Shown: positions 7,046 to 16,110, counted from the stretch's first letter. The stretch is 40,769 nt of DNA from JBBIQH01 sp964475945 (GCA_964475945.1 CAYYYF010000012.1:1-40769), one strand, 5' to 3'. Program-made: numbers and translations. The notes: generated by a model not told the origin, from the letters alone.

Positions 7046-8452
7046 ATGCTAAAAGTTATGAAGTTTGGTGGTAATACAGTTGCAAGTGCAGAGAGGATAG
7101 GTAGTATAGTAAATATAGTAGGCTCATACTACCCTAAGAGCAAGCTTGTTATTGTAGTATCTGCAATTAAAGGTGTAACTGATGATCTAGTAAAGATATC
7201 TGAGAGCATAAGGAGGAATGATAGAGAGGTTACAGAGGCAATACTAAGCAGTATAATAAATAGGTATAAAGATATCATAAAAGATCTATCACTTAAAGAG
7301 TCTAACAGGGAGGAGTTGGTTAAGATAGTAGATGCTCTAGCAGAGGAGTTAAGTAGCATTGTACGTGGCCTACTTTTAATAAGGGAGATTACTCCACGCT
7401 CCATGGACTACATACTCTCATTCGGTGAGAGGCTTATAGCGCCTATAGTATGCTATGCACTCAAGGATGCTGGTGTAAAGGCTGAGTATCTGAGTGGGAA
7501 GGATGCTGGTATAGTAACAGACTCTACATATGGTAATGCTAGACCATTGATGGATACTACTAGGCTAAGGGTAAGGCATAGATTGGTGCCTATGCTCTCT
7601 GCTGGTATAGTGCCTATAGTAACTGGGTTCATAGGCGCTGATCAACACGACAATATAACAACATTGGGTAGAGGTGGTTCTGATTACACAGCAACCATAA
7701 TAGCATCATGCCTTGATGCAGATGAGGTGATGCTCTGGAGTGATGTTGATGGCCTCATGACAGCAGACCCAAGGATAGTAAAGGATGCTCAAGTGCTAAG
7801 GGAGATATCATACAGCGAAGCAATGGAGATGGCCTTGTTTGGCGCTAAGTACCTTCATCCGAGGGCCATGGAGCCTGTGCTAGATAAGGGTATACCCATA
7901 AGGATAAGGAATGCATTTAACCTAGAGGAGCAAGGCACGCTTATAGTAAAGAACTCTAATGCATATGCTGGTAAGATAGTCAAGGCTGTTACTGCAATAA
8001 AAAACATGGCTCTAATAGATGTTAGAGGCACAAGCATGATAGGCTCCCCTGGTACTGCAGGCAAGATATTCTCTGTGCTTGGGGATAATGATATAAACAT
8101 AGTTATGATATCTCAAGGACCATCAGAGTCCAGCATATCAATTGTTGTAAGAAAGGATGACCTTGATAAGGCAGTTAATGCACTTGAGCTTAACCTATTG
8201 GGCAAGGTAATAAAGAACATAAATGTTACTGATAATGTAGCAATAATAGCTGTTGTAGGCTCTGGTATGAGGGGTACAAAGGGTGTTGCTGCAAGGGTAT
8301 TTGGTGCAGTAGCAAGGCAAGGGATAAACGTTATAATGATAGCACAGGGCTCATCTGAGCTTAATCTAGCATTCGTTGTAGAGGATGCATATGCCGATGA
8401 TGCAGTTAGGGCATTGCATAGAGAGTTTGAGTTGCATAATATAAACTGCTAG
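7046..8452 (+). CDS. lysC: aspartate kinase with two ACT domains
   Basis: Phosphorylates aspartate, the entry to lysine, threonine and methionine synthesis. The amino-acid kinase domain starts with KFGGNTV (5-11) and carries SFGER, then TTLGRGGSDYTATI at about 205-218. Two ACT regulatory domains fill the last third; the repeated pattern DINIVMISQG and GINVIMIAQGSSE shows them clearly. They bind the feedback inhibitor, usually lysine or threonine. The 468 aa length is normal for a monofunctional enzyme; no homoserine dehydrogenase domain is fused. It has its own palindromic TATA box and is divergent from the purC-like gene. Confidence 0.93.
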   Translation: MLKVMKFGGNTVASAERIGSIVNIVGSYYPKSKLVIVVSAIKGVTDDLVKISESIRRNDREVTEAILSSIINRYKDIIKDLSLKESNREELVKIVDALAEELSSIVRGLLLIREITPRSMDYILSFGERLIAPIVCYALKDAGVKAEYLSGKDAGIVTDSTYGNARPLMDTTRLRVRHRLVPMLSAGIVPIVTGFIGADQHDNITTLGRGGSDYTATIIASCLDADEVMLWSDVDGLMTADPRIVKDAQVLREISYSEAMEMALFGAKYLHPRAMEPVLDKGIPIRIRNAFNLEEQGTLIVKNSNAYAGKIVKAVTAIKNMALIDVRGTSMIGSPGTAGKIFSVLGDNDINIVMISQGPSESSISIVVRKDDLDKAVNALELNLLGKVIKNINVTDNVAIIAVVGSGMRGTKGVAARVFGAVARQGINVIMIAQGSSELNLAFVVEDAYADDAVRALHREFELHNINC

Positions 8453-8458
8453 GTTTAT

Positions 8459-8791
8459 TTAATTTAGATTGGTTACAAGGGTATTATGGAAGCATGTCCT
8501 ATTCCCTGTATGGCATGCTGGGCCACTAGGCTCGACTAGATATATTACAGCATCCTTATCGCAATCAACCAGTATCTTCTTAACATACTGCACATTACCT
8601 GATTCTTCACCCTTCATCCATAGCTTATTCCTTGATCTACTCCAGAACCATGCTTTGCCAGTGCTTATGGTAAGATCCAAAGCCTCCTTGTTTGCATATG
8701 CAAGCATAAGAACGTCCTTGCTAACAATATCCTGCACTATAACAGGTATTAGCCCATTTGATTTGCTGAAGTCTATCTCATCTATACCCAT
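8459..8791 (-). CDS. hisI: phosphoribosyl-AMP cyclohydrolase (HisI)
   Basis: Catalyses ring opening of PR-AMP, the third step of histidine synthesis. Signatures are TGKAWFWSRSRNKLWMKGEESGN, DCDKDA (Mg/Zn site) and ACHTGNRTCFH with the conserved Cys and His zinc ligands. The 110-aa protein is the stand-alone form; no HisE pyrophosphohydrolase domain is fused. It follows hisF by 40 nt on the same strand and is convergent with aspartate kinase, only 6 nt from its stop. Confidence 0.93.
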   Translation of the reverse strand: MGIDEIDFSKSNGLIPVIVQDIVSKDVLMLAYANKEALDLTISTGKAWFWSRSRNKLWMKGEESGNVQYVKKILVDCDKDAVIYLVEPSGPACHTGNRTCFHNTLVTNLN

Positions 8792-8831
8792 GTCTATAAG
8801 CAGAGGGATGATTGATATAAAGTTATATCTA

Positions 8832-9590
8832 TTATATCCTAACTGCTATACCATTCTTATACAGATACTCCTTAACATCCCTTACCCTATAATACCCATA
8901 GTGGAATATTGATGCAGCAAGGGCAGCATCTGCACCTGTCTTCTTGAATAACTCAAGCATATGCTCAGGCTTCCCTGCACCTCCAGATGCTATGACAGGT
9001 ATGTTGACTGCTTTGCATACATTATCTACAAGTTCAATATCGTAACCATCCTTTGTACCATCCCTATCTATGCTTGTTAGGAGTATCTCCCCTGCACAAG
9101 CCTCAACCCTCTTAGCCCATTGAACAGCATCAAGCCCTGTAGGCTTCTTACCACCATATATATAAACCTCATATGAGCCTTGATCATGATTATACTTTGC
9201 ATCTATAGCAACTACTATGCATTGCTTACCAAAGATCTCCTTTAACCTACTTATCATACTTGGATTATTAACTGCTGTAGTGTTTACAGATACCTTATCT
9301 GCACCAGCAAGCAGTATGTTCCTTGCATCCTCTAGACTCCTTATCCCTCCCCCTACTGTAAATGGTATATCTATAGCCCTTGCTATACCCTTGACAACAT
9401 CTACCATAGTGCCTCTATGCTCCTCACTTGCTGTTATATCCAAGAATACAAGCTCATCTGCCCCTTCACTGCTATAGTATGAGGCAAGTTCAACAGGGTC
9501 ACCTGCATCCCTGATATCCTTAAAGTTTATACCCTTCACTACCCTACCCTTATCAACATCAAGGCATGGTATTATCCTCTTTGCAATCAT
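8832..9590 (-). CDS. hisF: imidazole glycerol phosphate synthase cyclase subunit HisF
   Basis: The (beta/alpha)8-barrel cyclase that uses ammonia from the HisH glutaminase to form IGP and AICAR. The N-terminal IIPCLDVDKGRVVKG carries catalytic Asp11, and VVAIDAK carries the second catalytic Asp at residue 130; FTVGGGIRS and PVIASGGAG are the phosphate-binding loops. At 252 aa it is the normal size. hisI follows. HisH is not in the window, so the histidine genes are split at least here. Confidence 0.95.
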   Translation of the reverse strand: MIAKRIIPCLDVDKGRVVKGINFKDIRDAGDPVELASYYSSEGADELVFLDITASEEHRGTMVDVVKGIARAIDIPFTVGGGIRSLEDARNILLAGADKVSVNTTAVNNPSMISRLKEIFGKQCIVVAIDAKYNHDQGSYEVYIYGGKKPTGLDAVQWAKRVEACAGEILLTSIDRDGTKDGYDIELVDNVCKAVNIPVIASGGAGKPEHMLELFKKTGADAALAASIFHYGYYRVRDVKEYLYKNGIAVRI

Positions 9591-9607
9591 GCTATCACCA
9601 TTTACAT

Positions 9608-10687
9608 TTACACTATCGCATCTATTATATCATGCATAAGGTTCTCTGTAACCCTTATGTTAATGCTCTTTACATTGTTTGCATACTCTTTAGCATAGTT
9701 AATTAACTTAGCCTCATCGTAACTGTAATCCTGTATGCTAAGATCTTTGATACAGTAACTGCTTATCTCCTCATACCTGTATATAATGCTGTAGTCCATG
9801 AAGAGTAGCGGTAGGAGTACCATCTTATTATTACCTACCTTGCATACTATATCCTCAACCAATGCTATATCATGTTGTGGTGTGAATGGTAATCCTATTC
9901 TCATCTCACCCTTGATAGATGATAATATATCTAGAAGGTATGCATTAAGTATATCTACTGCTATACCCTTACCTACCATGCTACTCCTTATTGCAACATA
10001 ACTTAACTCAAGTGTATCCTCTGCAAGATACCTTGCTATGTATGCAGTAAGCCTTGCATCCAGCCTTATACTTGAGGGCTCATCTTCATCATAAACAAGC
10101 AGGATACTTGGCCTAAACCCATTCATTATTAGGGAGAGGCAGGAGAGTGCAGATATACCATTGTATATGCTACATAAGGCATAACCATTTGTGCCTAGAG
10201 GTGAACCATGAACCCCTTCCTTGATCAACTTGTATACATAAGCATTCTCATTTGCTAGGAATACCCTCAACACTCTATCTGCCCTCCTGTTATTAGGCCT
10301 TACATTAAGATCAGATAACTCTGCTACCAGTGATGCTGTTAGAGCAAACTCAAGATCCCTAGCAACATAGCCCTTGGCACTACCTATAACCTCAACCTTG
10401 AAGCTCTCACCCTTATGCATCATACCCTTGAAGGTATCACTTGCCTTGCTTAATAGCAGCTTGAACTCCTTGCTACTCTCTTCAGCTATACCTACACTAG
10501 ATATACCAGGTATCCTTGCTAATTCATAGAGTGCATCAACCTCATCTCCACCAACCTTAAGCACGAGTAAAGGATTATCCTCTTTAATGCTACACTCTAT
10601 ACCCTTTAACTTGAGCGCATTTGCAATATTATCCTTGAGTATATTAATATGCCTCAATGCTGGTATAGAAGGCTCTACTACTATCAT
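9608..10687 (-). CDS. ThiI-like protein with THUMP domain and degenerate PP-loop domain
   Basis: The arrangement follows ThiI, the tRNA 4-thiouridine synthase: an N-terminal ferredoxin-like region, a THUMP domain (about 55-165, including KGYVARDLEFALTASLVAEL), then a linker and a PP-loop-like domain. However, where ThiI has SGGIDS followed by PVA, this protein has YNGISA at 175-180, so the residues that bind ATP are lost. The rest of the domain is present but divergent, and no rhodanese domain is seen. I infer a tRNA-binding protein without the adenylation step, or one with a changed activity. It lies 17 nt upstream of hisF on the same strand and may be cotranscribed with it. Confidence 0.65.
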   Translation of the reverse strand: MIVVEPSIPALRHINILKDNIANALKLKGIECSIKEDNPLLVLKVGGDEVDALYELARIPGISSVGIAEESSKEFKLLLSKASDTFKGMMHKGESFKVEVIGSAKGYVARDLEFALTASLVAELSDLNVRPNNRRADRVLRVFLANENAYVYKLIKEGVHGSPLGTNGYALCSIYNGISALSCLSLIMNGFRPSILLVYDEDEPSSIRLDARLTAYIARYLAEDTLELSYVAIRSSMVGKGIAVDILNAYLLDILSSIKGEMRIGLPFTPQHDIALVEDIVCKVGNNKMVLLPLLFMDYSIIYRYEEISSYCIKDLSIQDYSYDEAKLINYAKEYANNVKSINIRVTENLMHDIIDAIV

Positions 10688-10747
10688 TCTTTAATGGCAA
10701 ATACATATATACATACATATCTTCCTTTTTATTTTCCTCTCCTTACC

Positions 10748-10760
10748 TTTAAACTTAAAA
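10748..10760 (+). promoter_or_regulatory. TATA box of asnS
   Basis: TTTAAACTTAAAA lies about 25-37 nt before the ATG at 10785; the T/A core has the spacing of an archaeal promoter with a very short leader. Confidence 0.5.
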
Positions 10761-10784
10761 TTGAGTAGTGTATATGCTTAATCT

Positions 10785-12077
10785 ATGTATACACATGTTA
10801 GTGTAAATGAGTGTATAAACATGCAAGAAGGTAGCAGTGTGCAACTCAAGGGCTGGGTTGCTAACAAGAGCGATATAGGCTCACTAGCATTCATATTATT
10901 AAGGGATGGGAGTGGTTACATACAACTTGTAGGCAAGAAAGGTTTTACAAGTGATGATACATTAAGTATAATGAAAGATGTAAGCATTGAATCTGCAGTA
11001 GCAGTAAAGGGCAAGCTGCGTAGGGATGCTAGGGCATTGAATGGTGTTGAGGTTATGGTTGATAGCATAGAGGTTATAGCAAGGGCAGAGCAGTGGCCTA
11101 TAAACAAGAGCACTGTAAGATCAGCATCCTTCCTATACGATAACAGACATCTATCTATAAGAGGTATGAAGGCAAGCTCAATAATCAAGATAAGGAGCGA
11201 GTTCATAAAGGCAGCATTCGACTTCTTCTATGCAAATGGATTTACATTCATAAGTGCACCATCAATAGTTAGTGCTGCAGTAGAGGGAGGGGCAACATTA
11301 TTCGAGTTGGATTACTTTGGTAAGAAGGTTTACCTTACACAGAGTGCACAGTTTTATGAAGAGGCAGCGATATGCTCATTTGGTAAGGTATTCACAATAC
11401 AACCAGCGTTTAGGGCAGAGAAGTCAAAGACACCAAAGCACCTAACAGAGTTTGTAATGATAGAGGCAGAGGTTGCATTCAATACGCAGGAGGATAACCT
11501 TAGGCTACAAGAGGATCTTCTAACGCATGTATACAACCATATACTGCAGCATAGGAGTAGGGAGTTAGAGATACTTGGTAGAAGGCTTAAACCTATAGAT
11601 AAGCCATTCGAGAGAGTAAAGTATGATGAGGCTAGGGAGATTGCATTGAGGCATGGTATAAACTTTAAGTGGGGTGAGGATATACCAACTGAGGCTGAGC
11701 GTCTGATATCAAAGCAATTCGATAAACCATTCTTTATAACAGACTACCCATTAAGTGCTAGGAGCTTCTACCATATGTGCAAAGAGGATGATCCAAGGAT
11801 AACTCTATCCTCTGATCTTATTGCACCAGCAGGGTTTGGCGAGATAGCAACAGGAGGACAGAGGATACATGATTACAACATATTATTACATAGGATAAAG
11901 GATAATGCCCTACCATTGGAGTCATTCAAGTGGTACCTTGATCTGAGGAGGTATGGGATGCCTCCCCATGCTGGATTTGGTATAGGGGTTGAGAGGAGTG
12001 TAAGATGGATATGCGGTATGAAGCATATAAGGGCTACATCACTATTCCCGAGGACAATAAGTAGGGTTTATCCTTAA
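10785..12077 (+). CDS. asnS: asparaginyl-tRNA synthetase (archaeal)
   Basis: A class IIb synthetase that charges tRNA-Asn. An OB-fold anticodon-binding domain fills about the first 105 residues. The catalytic core has AVEGGATLFELDYFG, TQSAQFYEEAAIC, motif 2 FRAEKSKTPKHLTEF and motif 3 GFGIGVERSVRWI, then the end FPRTISRVYP. This pattern resembles the archaeal (Pyrococcus-type) AsnRS more than AspRS. If correct, the organism makes Asn-tRNA directly as well as, or instead of, by transamidation. An AspRS-like specificity is the main alternative. The gene is divergent from the ThiI-like gene. Confidence 0.82.
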   Translation: MYTHVSVNECINMQEGSSVQLKGWVANKSDIGSLAFILLRDGSGYIQLVGKKGFTSDDTLSIMKDVSIESAVAVKGKLRRDARALNGVEVMVDSIEVIARAEQWPINKSTVRSASFLYDNRHLSIRGMKASSIIKIRSEFIKAAFDFFYANGFTFISAPSIVSAAVEGGATLFELDYFGKKVYLTQSAQFYEEAAICSFGKVFTIQPAFRAEKSKTPKHLTEFVMIEAEVAFNTQEDNLRLQEDLLTHVYNHILQHRSRELEILGRRLKPIDKPFERVKYDEAREIALRHGINFKWGEDIPTEAERLISKQFDKPFFITDYPLSARSFYHMCKEDDPRITLSSDLIAPAGFGEIATGGQRIHDYNILLHRIKDNALPLESFKWYLDLRRYGMPPHAGFGIGVERSVRWICGMKHIRATSLFPRTISRVYP

Positions 12078-12137
12078 GTATTCTTTATAACATGAAAGTA
12101 TTTATATAATCTATATATCTCATAATGCCTTACAGGT

Positions 12138-12554
12138 ATGAGAGTAACAAGCACGATTATACTTAAACTGTTATCCTTTACCCTAGCATTTGTCATACTT
12201 GATACCTTAATAACCTACTACAGCATCTCTCTTGAATGGATACCTGTATACCTTGAGACTAGCATAGTCTACAACCTTTACGGGCTTGATGCCTTCCTGC
12301 TAGGCAAGCTTGTTATAGGCGTACTGGTAGTTATCATCTTCTACATTAGGCTTAGGGATACTAACTCAAGTGCATTCAAGGTATACAATATAATCTTGCT
12401 TATATTTGCTAGCGTATCATGGTTTGCTGTAATATCCAACCTACTAGTGCTTGTAGATATTGCTAACGTAGTAGATTATATGGTAATGGTTATACCACTT
12501 AGCATAACACTGTTAACCCTACATGGATTATGGTGGCTTAGGCTAAAGCCATAG
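12138..12554 (+). CDS. small polytopic membrane protein, unknown function
   Basis: I do not recognise this 138-aa protein beyond its membrane character. Four hydrophobic helices can be seen: about 7-27 (with Asp in FVILDTLITYY), 55-70, 82-105 and 113-134. A charged loop, RLRDTNSS, lies between helices 2 and 3. The short loops leave no room for a catalytic domain. It resembles small archaeal DUF-type membrane proteins with an Asp in the first helix, but I cannot name the family. It stands alone between asnS and cysH. Confidence 0.7.
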   Translation: MRVTSTIILKLLSFTLAFVILDTLITYYSISLEWIPVYLETSIVYNLYGLDAFLLGKLVIGVLVVIIFYIRLRDTNSSAFKVYNIILLIFASVSWFAVISNLLVLVDIANVVDYMVMVIPLSITLLTLHGLWWLRLKP

Positions 12555-12590
12555 ATAATTGACTATATAATTTTTAAATTCACAAGATGA

Positions 12591-12604
12591 AGATTTATAA
12601 ATCT
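12591..12604 (+). promoter_or_regulatory. palindromic TATA box of cysH
   Basis: AGATTTATAAATCT is a perfect 14-bp palindrome centred about 26 nt before the cysH ATG. It fits a TATA box of a leaderless gene; its symmetry could also serve a dimeric regulator. Confidence 0.6.
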
Positions 12605-12623
12605 CATATAGCAATGCTTAAGC

Positions 12624-13343
12624 ATGCTCAAGTTGGATATAGAGGGTATAGCAAGGGAGATGGAGGAGAAGAGTGCTGAGGATGTGCTTAGATGGGCTAT
12701 AAATACCTTCCATCCTAGGATAGCATTTGCATCAAGCTTTGGTGCAGAGGATGTTGTTATAATAGATATGCTTATGAAGATAAGGAAGGATGCAAGGATA
12801 TTCACATTAGATACTGGAAGGCTTAACCAAGAGACATATGATGTTATGGATGCGATAAGGGATAGGTACAATGTAAGCATCGAGGTTTACTTCCCAGATG
12901 CTAGTGAGGTTGAGGAGATGGTAAGGAAGCATGGTATGAACCTATTCTACCATAGCGTAGAGTTAAGGAAGCTATGCTGTGATATAAGGAAGGTAAGACC
13001 ATTGAATAGAGCATTACAAGGTTTGGATGCATGGATAACTGGGCTAAGAAGGGAGCAGGCAGATAGTAGGGCAAGGATAGCAAAGGTTGAGATAGATGCT
13101 CAGCATAACAACATAGTAAAGGTTAACCCATTGGCGGATTGGACATGGGATATGGTCTGGGATTACATAAGGAAGAATAATGTTCCATACAATAAGCTAC
13201 ATGATAAAGGTTATCCTAGCATAGGATGTGAGCCATGCACTAGGGCAGTTAAGCCAGGGGAGCACTTTAGAGCAGGTAGGTGGTGGTGGGAGCAGGATGC
13301 ATACAAGGAGTGTGGGTTGCATCTTAATCCATTAAAGAAGTAA
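12624..13343 (+). CDS. cysH: adenylylsulfate (APS/PAPS) reductase, CysH family
   Basis: Reduces activated sulfate to sulfite in assimilation. FASSFGAEDVV is the nucleotide-binding loop, TGLRREQ follows in the middle, and the C-terminal ECGLH carries the catalytic Cys (C230). The pairs CC (in KLCCDIRK) and CEPC supply the four Cys of a [4Fe-4S] cluster, which marks the APS-reducing branch rather than the cluster-free PAPS reductase of E. coli. This agrees with the absence of an APS kinase next to sat. The protein is 239 aa. sat follows after about 25 nt, so the two form a sulfate-activation/reduction pair. Confidence 0.9.
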   Translation: MLKLDIEGIAREMEEKSAEDVLRWAINTFHPRIAFASSFGAEDVVIIDMLMKIRKDARIFTLDTGRLNQETYDVMDAIRDRYNVSIEVYFPDASEVEEMVRKHGMNLFYHSVELRKLCCDIRKVRPLNRALQGLDAWITGLRREQADSRARIAKVEIDAQHNNIVKVNPLADWTWDMVWDYIRKNNVPYNKLHDKGYPSIGCEPCTRAVKPGEHFRAGRWWWEQDAYKECGLHLNPLKK

Positions 13344-13368
13344 AATACTCTTAATTCAGGTGCGTGTA

Positions 13369-14511
13369 ATGAATACCCCGCATGGTAATAGACTTGTAGA
13401 GAGGGTACTTGATGAGAATGCTAGAAGTAAGATATTAGAAGATAAAGATATACTAAGGGTTAGTATAAGCCCTGAGATAGCAAGCGATGTTGAGAATATT
13501 GCGTATGGTGTATTGAGCCCGCTTGAGGGCTTCCTATCAAGGGATGACTTTATTGCAGTAATAAAGAATGGTAGATTAAGTAATGGCCTACCATGGACTA
13601 TACCTATAGTGCTTGATGTTGATTCTAGCATTGCGGTAATGATGAAGAATGCCAAGGATGTATTGCTTCTATGCAATGGTAAGGCTGTAGCATTAATGCA
13701 TGTTGATGATATCTACACATATGATAAGGTTGAGATGGCAAGGGGGGTGTATCAGACCACAGATACCTCGCATCCAGGTGTAGCAAGGGTATATGCTATG
13801 CACGATACATTGGTTGCTGGAGATATTTACCTTGTATCAAGCAGTAGTGATGATAGATTAAGCAAGTATAGGTTAACACCAAGGCAGTGTAGGAGCATAT
13901 TCGCTAGCAAGGGATGGAGGAGCATAGTAGGCTTCCAGACTAGGAATATACCTCACCTTGCACATGAGATGCTCCAGAAGTCTGTGCTTAACTTCTTTGA
14001 TGCACTCTTCATAAACCCATTGATAGGTAAGAAGAAGCAGGGAGACTTTAAGGATGAGGTTATAGTGGAGGCGTATGAGGTGCTTATAGAGAACTACTAT
14101 CCTAAAGATAGGGTCTTATTTGCTACCTTGCATACAGAGATGCGCTATGCTGGACCAAAGGAGGCTATACACCATGCAATAATGCGTAAGAACCTAGGAT
14201 GCACACACTTCATAGTTGGAAGGGATCATGCTGGTGTAGGCTCATTTTACAAGCCATTTGCTGCACAGGAGATATTCAAAGAATACCCAGATCTAGGCAT
14301 AGAGCCTGTATTCTTCCCAGCATTCTTCTACTGCAAGAGGTGCATGGGTATAGTAAGTGAGAAGATGTGCCCCCATGATACAAGCTTTAGGCTTGAATTG
14401 AGCGGGACAAGGTTAAGGAGCATGATAAACAATGGAGAGAGACCATCTGAGCTATTGATGAGGCCAGAGGTGGTTGATGTTATAATGCGCTACAAGGATC
14501 CCTTTGTTTAG
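13369..14511 (+). CDS. sat: sulfate adenylyltransferase
   Basis: ATP sulfurylase forms APS from ATP and sulfate. The N-terminal PUA-like part has the family's SPLEGFLSRDDF. The catalytic part has FQTRNIPHLAHE (the QxRN..H motif), a GRDHAGVG loop, and FYCKRCMGIV...CPHD, a probable Zn site seen in archaeal Sat. No APS kinase domain is fused. I start at the ATG at 13369 because AGGTG lies 6 nt upstream; an in-frame GTG at 13360 is the alternative. It is downstream of cysH, and its last 32 nt overlap the convergent glycosyltransferase gene. Confidence 0.93.
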   Translation: MNTPHGNRLVERVLDENARSKILEDKDILRVSISPEIASDVENIAYGVLSPLEGFLSRDDFIAVIKNGRLSNGLPWTIPIVLDVDSSIAVMMKNAKDVLLLCNGKAVALMHVDDIYTYDKVEMARGVYQTTDTSHPGVARVYAMHDTLVAGDIYLVSSSSDDRLSKYRLTPRQCRSIFASKGWRSIVGFQTRNIPHLAHEMLQKSVLNFFDALFINPLIGKKKQGDFKDEVIVEAYEVLIENYYPKDRVLFATLHTEMRYAGPKEAIHHAIMRKNLGCTHFIVGRDHAGVGSFYKPFAAQEIFKEYPDLGIEPVFFPAFFYCKRCMGIVSEKMCPHDTSFRLELSGTRLRSMINNGERPSELLMRPEVVDVIMRYKDPFV

Positions 14512-16081
14512 CCTCTAGTAGTATATAATACTCATCCTCATACACCTTATCATAGAATTTTAGTAATGTATGTAGTCTATCAAGCCAATACCTCGATACA
14601 TTAACGGCATCACTCTCATTATCCTTGCCTATAACTATGATATCAGCATATAGCCATGGTCTCTTGAAGGAATCCTTCCAGGTAGATGAGTCTATAATCT
14701 CATCGTATATACTTAACCTTATCCAACTTGAGAGTATTATTCTATGCTCTTGTATAGAATCTGCTATAACCATTATCCTTAGAGGGCATTGCATTACTTT
14801 ACTTGCATAGTTCTCTCCTAAGAACTCACCTACCCTTGTAGATGCAAGCATCTTGCTATCCATAAACCCATCCTTAGCATCTAGGTATGTTATTATCCCT
14901 ATCCTATCCTTACCTATCATACTATTGATTAGGGTATTGATAGTGCTAGCATTACTGCTACTGTAGTAATGGATTATAGGGATAAGTACAAGTTGGTATG
15001 CAAGTGCTACTATAATAAGCATATTTCCTTTAGCATTAAATCTACCATTGATGCTATCTGCTGCTAAGAAGATAAGCAATGGTGCTATAAATATTGCAAA
15101 CCTTGAGTTGAACCAGAAGCCCATCTCTCCTACCCCTACCATCATACTTGTTATACTCAGCATTGCAGGTAATGCTAGATACAGGTAGAGTAGCATCCTA
15201 TGAGGTCTCGTGATAAAGGGTAGGGTAGATGCATATACCATAAGAGGGCCATAGAAGATCAGTGCTGTAATACCATAAGTCTTAATAACGTTTAATGGTT
15301 GAAGGAATAGAACCTCCCTGAATCCTCTATGCATGGCCTGCCATGATGCTGAGTAGTATTGTGCATTGGCAAACTCCAATGCATCGCCATAGGTGTAATG
15401 GTTGTAGAGCAACCATGAGAGTATCCCTGATACTGCTATCAGTATGGATACAAGTATAATAGGTCTTGCATTAGCACTCTTACTTATAATATTCCTTACT
15501 ATAATCACTATTATATACGCTATTAGGAATAATGCTAGAACCCAACCTTCATACCTAGTTAGGGTTGCTAATGCTATGAATGATGCTGATAACATGATAT
15601 GCCTTTCTCTACTATTCTTCATGAATCTGTATAGGTAGAGTGCAGATGCTGTAAAGAAGAGCATGAAACAAGCCTCTGTCATAGCAACACTACTCAGATA
15701 CAGCACGTTAAGGTTCAACGGATAGAGCAAGGATAAGAGCAGTAGAGGTAACCTGCTACTTTTAGTATCCTTTAAAGTAGAGTATATTGCATAAGTTGTT
15801 AATGCTAATGCAGATAGGTTAACTATAGACCCAGCAAGACCAGTGAAGAATAATACATCTACAAGTGAGGGTAAGAGGAATAGAAACTTTGGTAAAGGTA
15901 GCCATACTGTGCCTAGCTGCTGTAACCCTGGGTGCTCCCAATCAACAAGCCTTCTTGCACCAAAGAGATGGGATACAGCATCGCCATAGTATAGTAAGGA
16001 GTATCTATCATGGATGTAAAGTATGGATATGAATATACAACCTGCACTAATAACAATTGTCATAATTATAAAGGTTAACAA
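14480..16081 (-). CDS. GT-C fold membrane glycosyltransferase (PMT/GT39-like)
   Basis: A polytopic membrane protein of 533 aa with about ten hydrophobic helices in the first 370 residues and a soluble C-terminal part. The first outside loop has YYGDAVSHLFGARRLVDWEHPG, with the acidic residue expected for catalysis in GT-C enzymes, and TRYEGWVLALFL follows further on. Such enzymes transfer sugars from lipid-linked donors to proteins or lipids at the outer face. Donor and acceptor are unknown. The likely start is a TTG at 16081, since a TATA-like element lies about 25 nt upstream; ATG at residue 7 is the alternative. Its 3' end overlaps sat. Confidence 0.7.
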   Translation of the reverse strand: MLTFIIMTIVISAGCIFISILYIHDRYSLLYYGDAVSHLFGARRLVDWEHPGLQQLGTVWLPLPKFLFLLPSLVDVLFFTGLAGSIVNLSALALTTYAIYSTLKDTKSSRLPLLLLSLLYPLNLNVLYLSSVAMTEACFMLFFTASALYLYRFMKNSRERHIMLSASFIALATLTRYEGWVLALFLIAYIIVIIVRNIISKSANARPIILVSILIAVSGILSWLLYNHYTYGDALEFANAQYYSASWQAMHRGFREVLFLQPLNVIKTYGITALIFYGPLMVYASTLPFITRPHRMLLYLYLALPAMLSITSMMVGVGEMGFWFNSRFAIFIAPLLIFLAADSINGRFNAKGNMLIIVALAYQLVLIPIIHYYSSSNASTINTLINSMIGKDRIGIITYLDAKDGFMDSKMLASTRVGEFLGENYASKVMQCPLRIMVIADSIQEHRIILSSWIRLSIYDEIIDSSTWKDSFKRPWLYADIIVIGKDNESDAVNVSRYWLDRLHTLLKFYDKVYEDEYYILLEAKQRDPCSAL

Positions 16082-16099
16082 CCTATCCCCTTAAGATAT

Positions 16100-16110
16100 G
16101 GTATATATTA
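16100..16110. promoter_or_regulatory. central TATA-like element between two divergent genes
   Basis: GGTATATATTA lies midway between the start codons at 16081 (minus) and 16132 (plus), about 25 nt from each. No other strong TATA candidate is symmetric in this 50-nt gap, although GTAAATATATG at 16111-16121 is nearby. Confidence 0.5.

Noticed and set aside
8469..8912. 147-aa frame on the plus strand over hisI and hisF
   Set aside because: It is the complement of two clear genes; its sequence is rich in Ser, Leu and Ile in the way antisense frames are here.
10785..12077. Aspartyl-tRNA synthetase
   Set aside because: The motif pattern (AVEGGATLF, TQSAQFYEEAA, FRAEKSKTPKHLTEF, FPRT end) agrees better with archaeal AsnRS; AspRS remains a weaker alternative.
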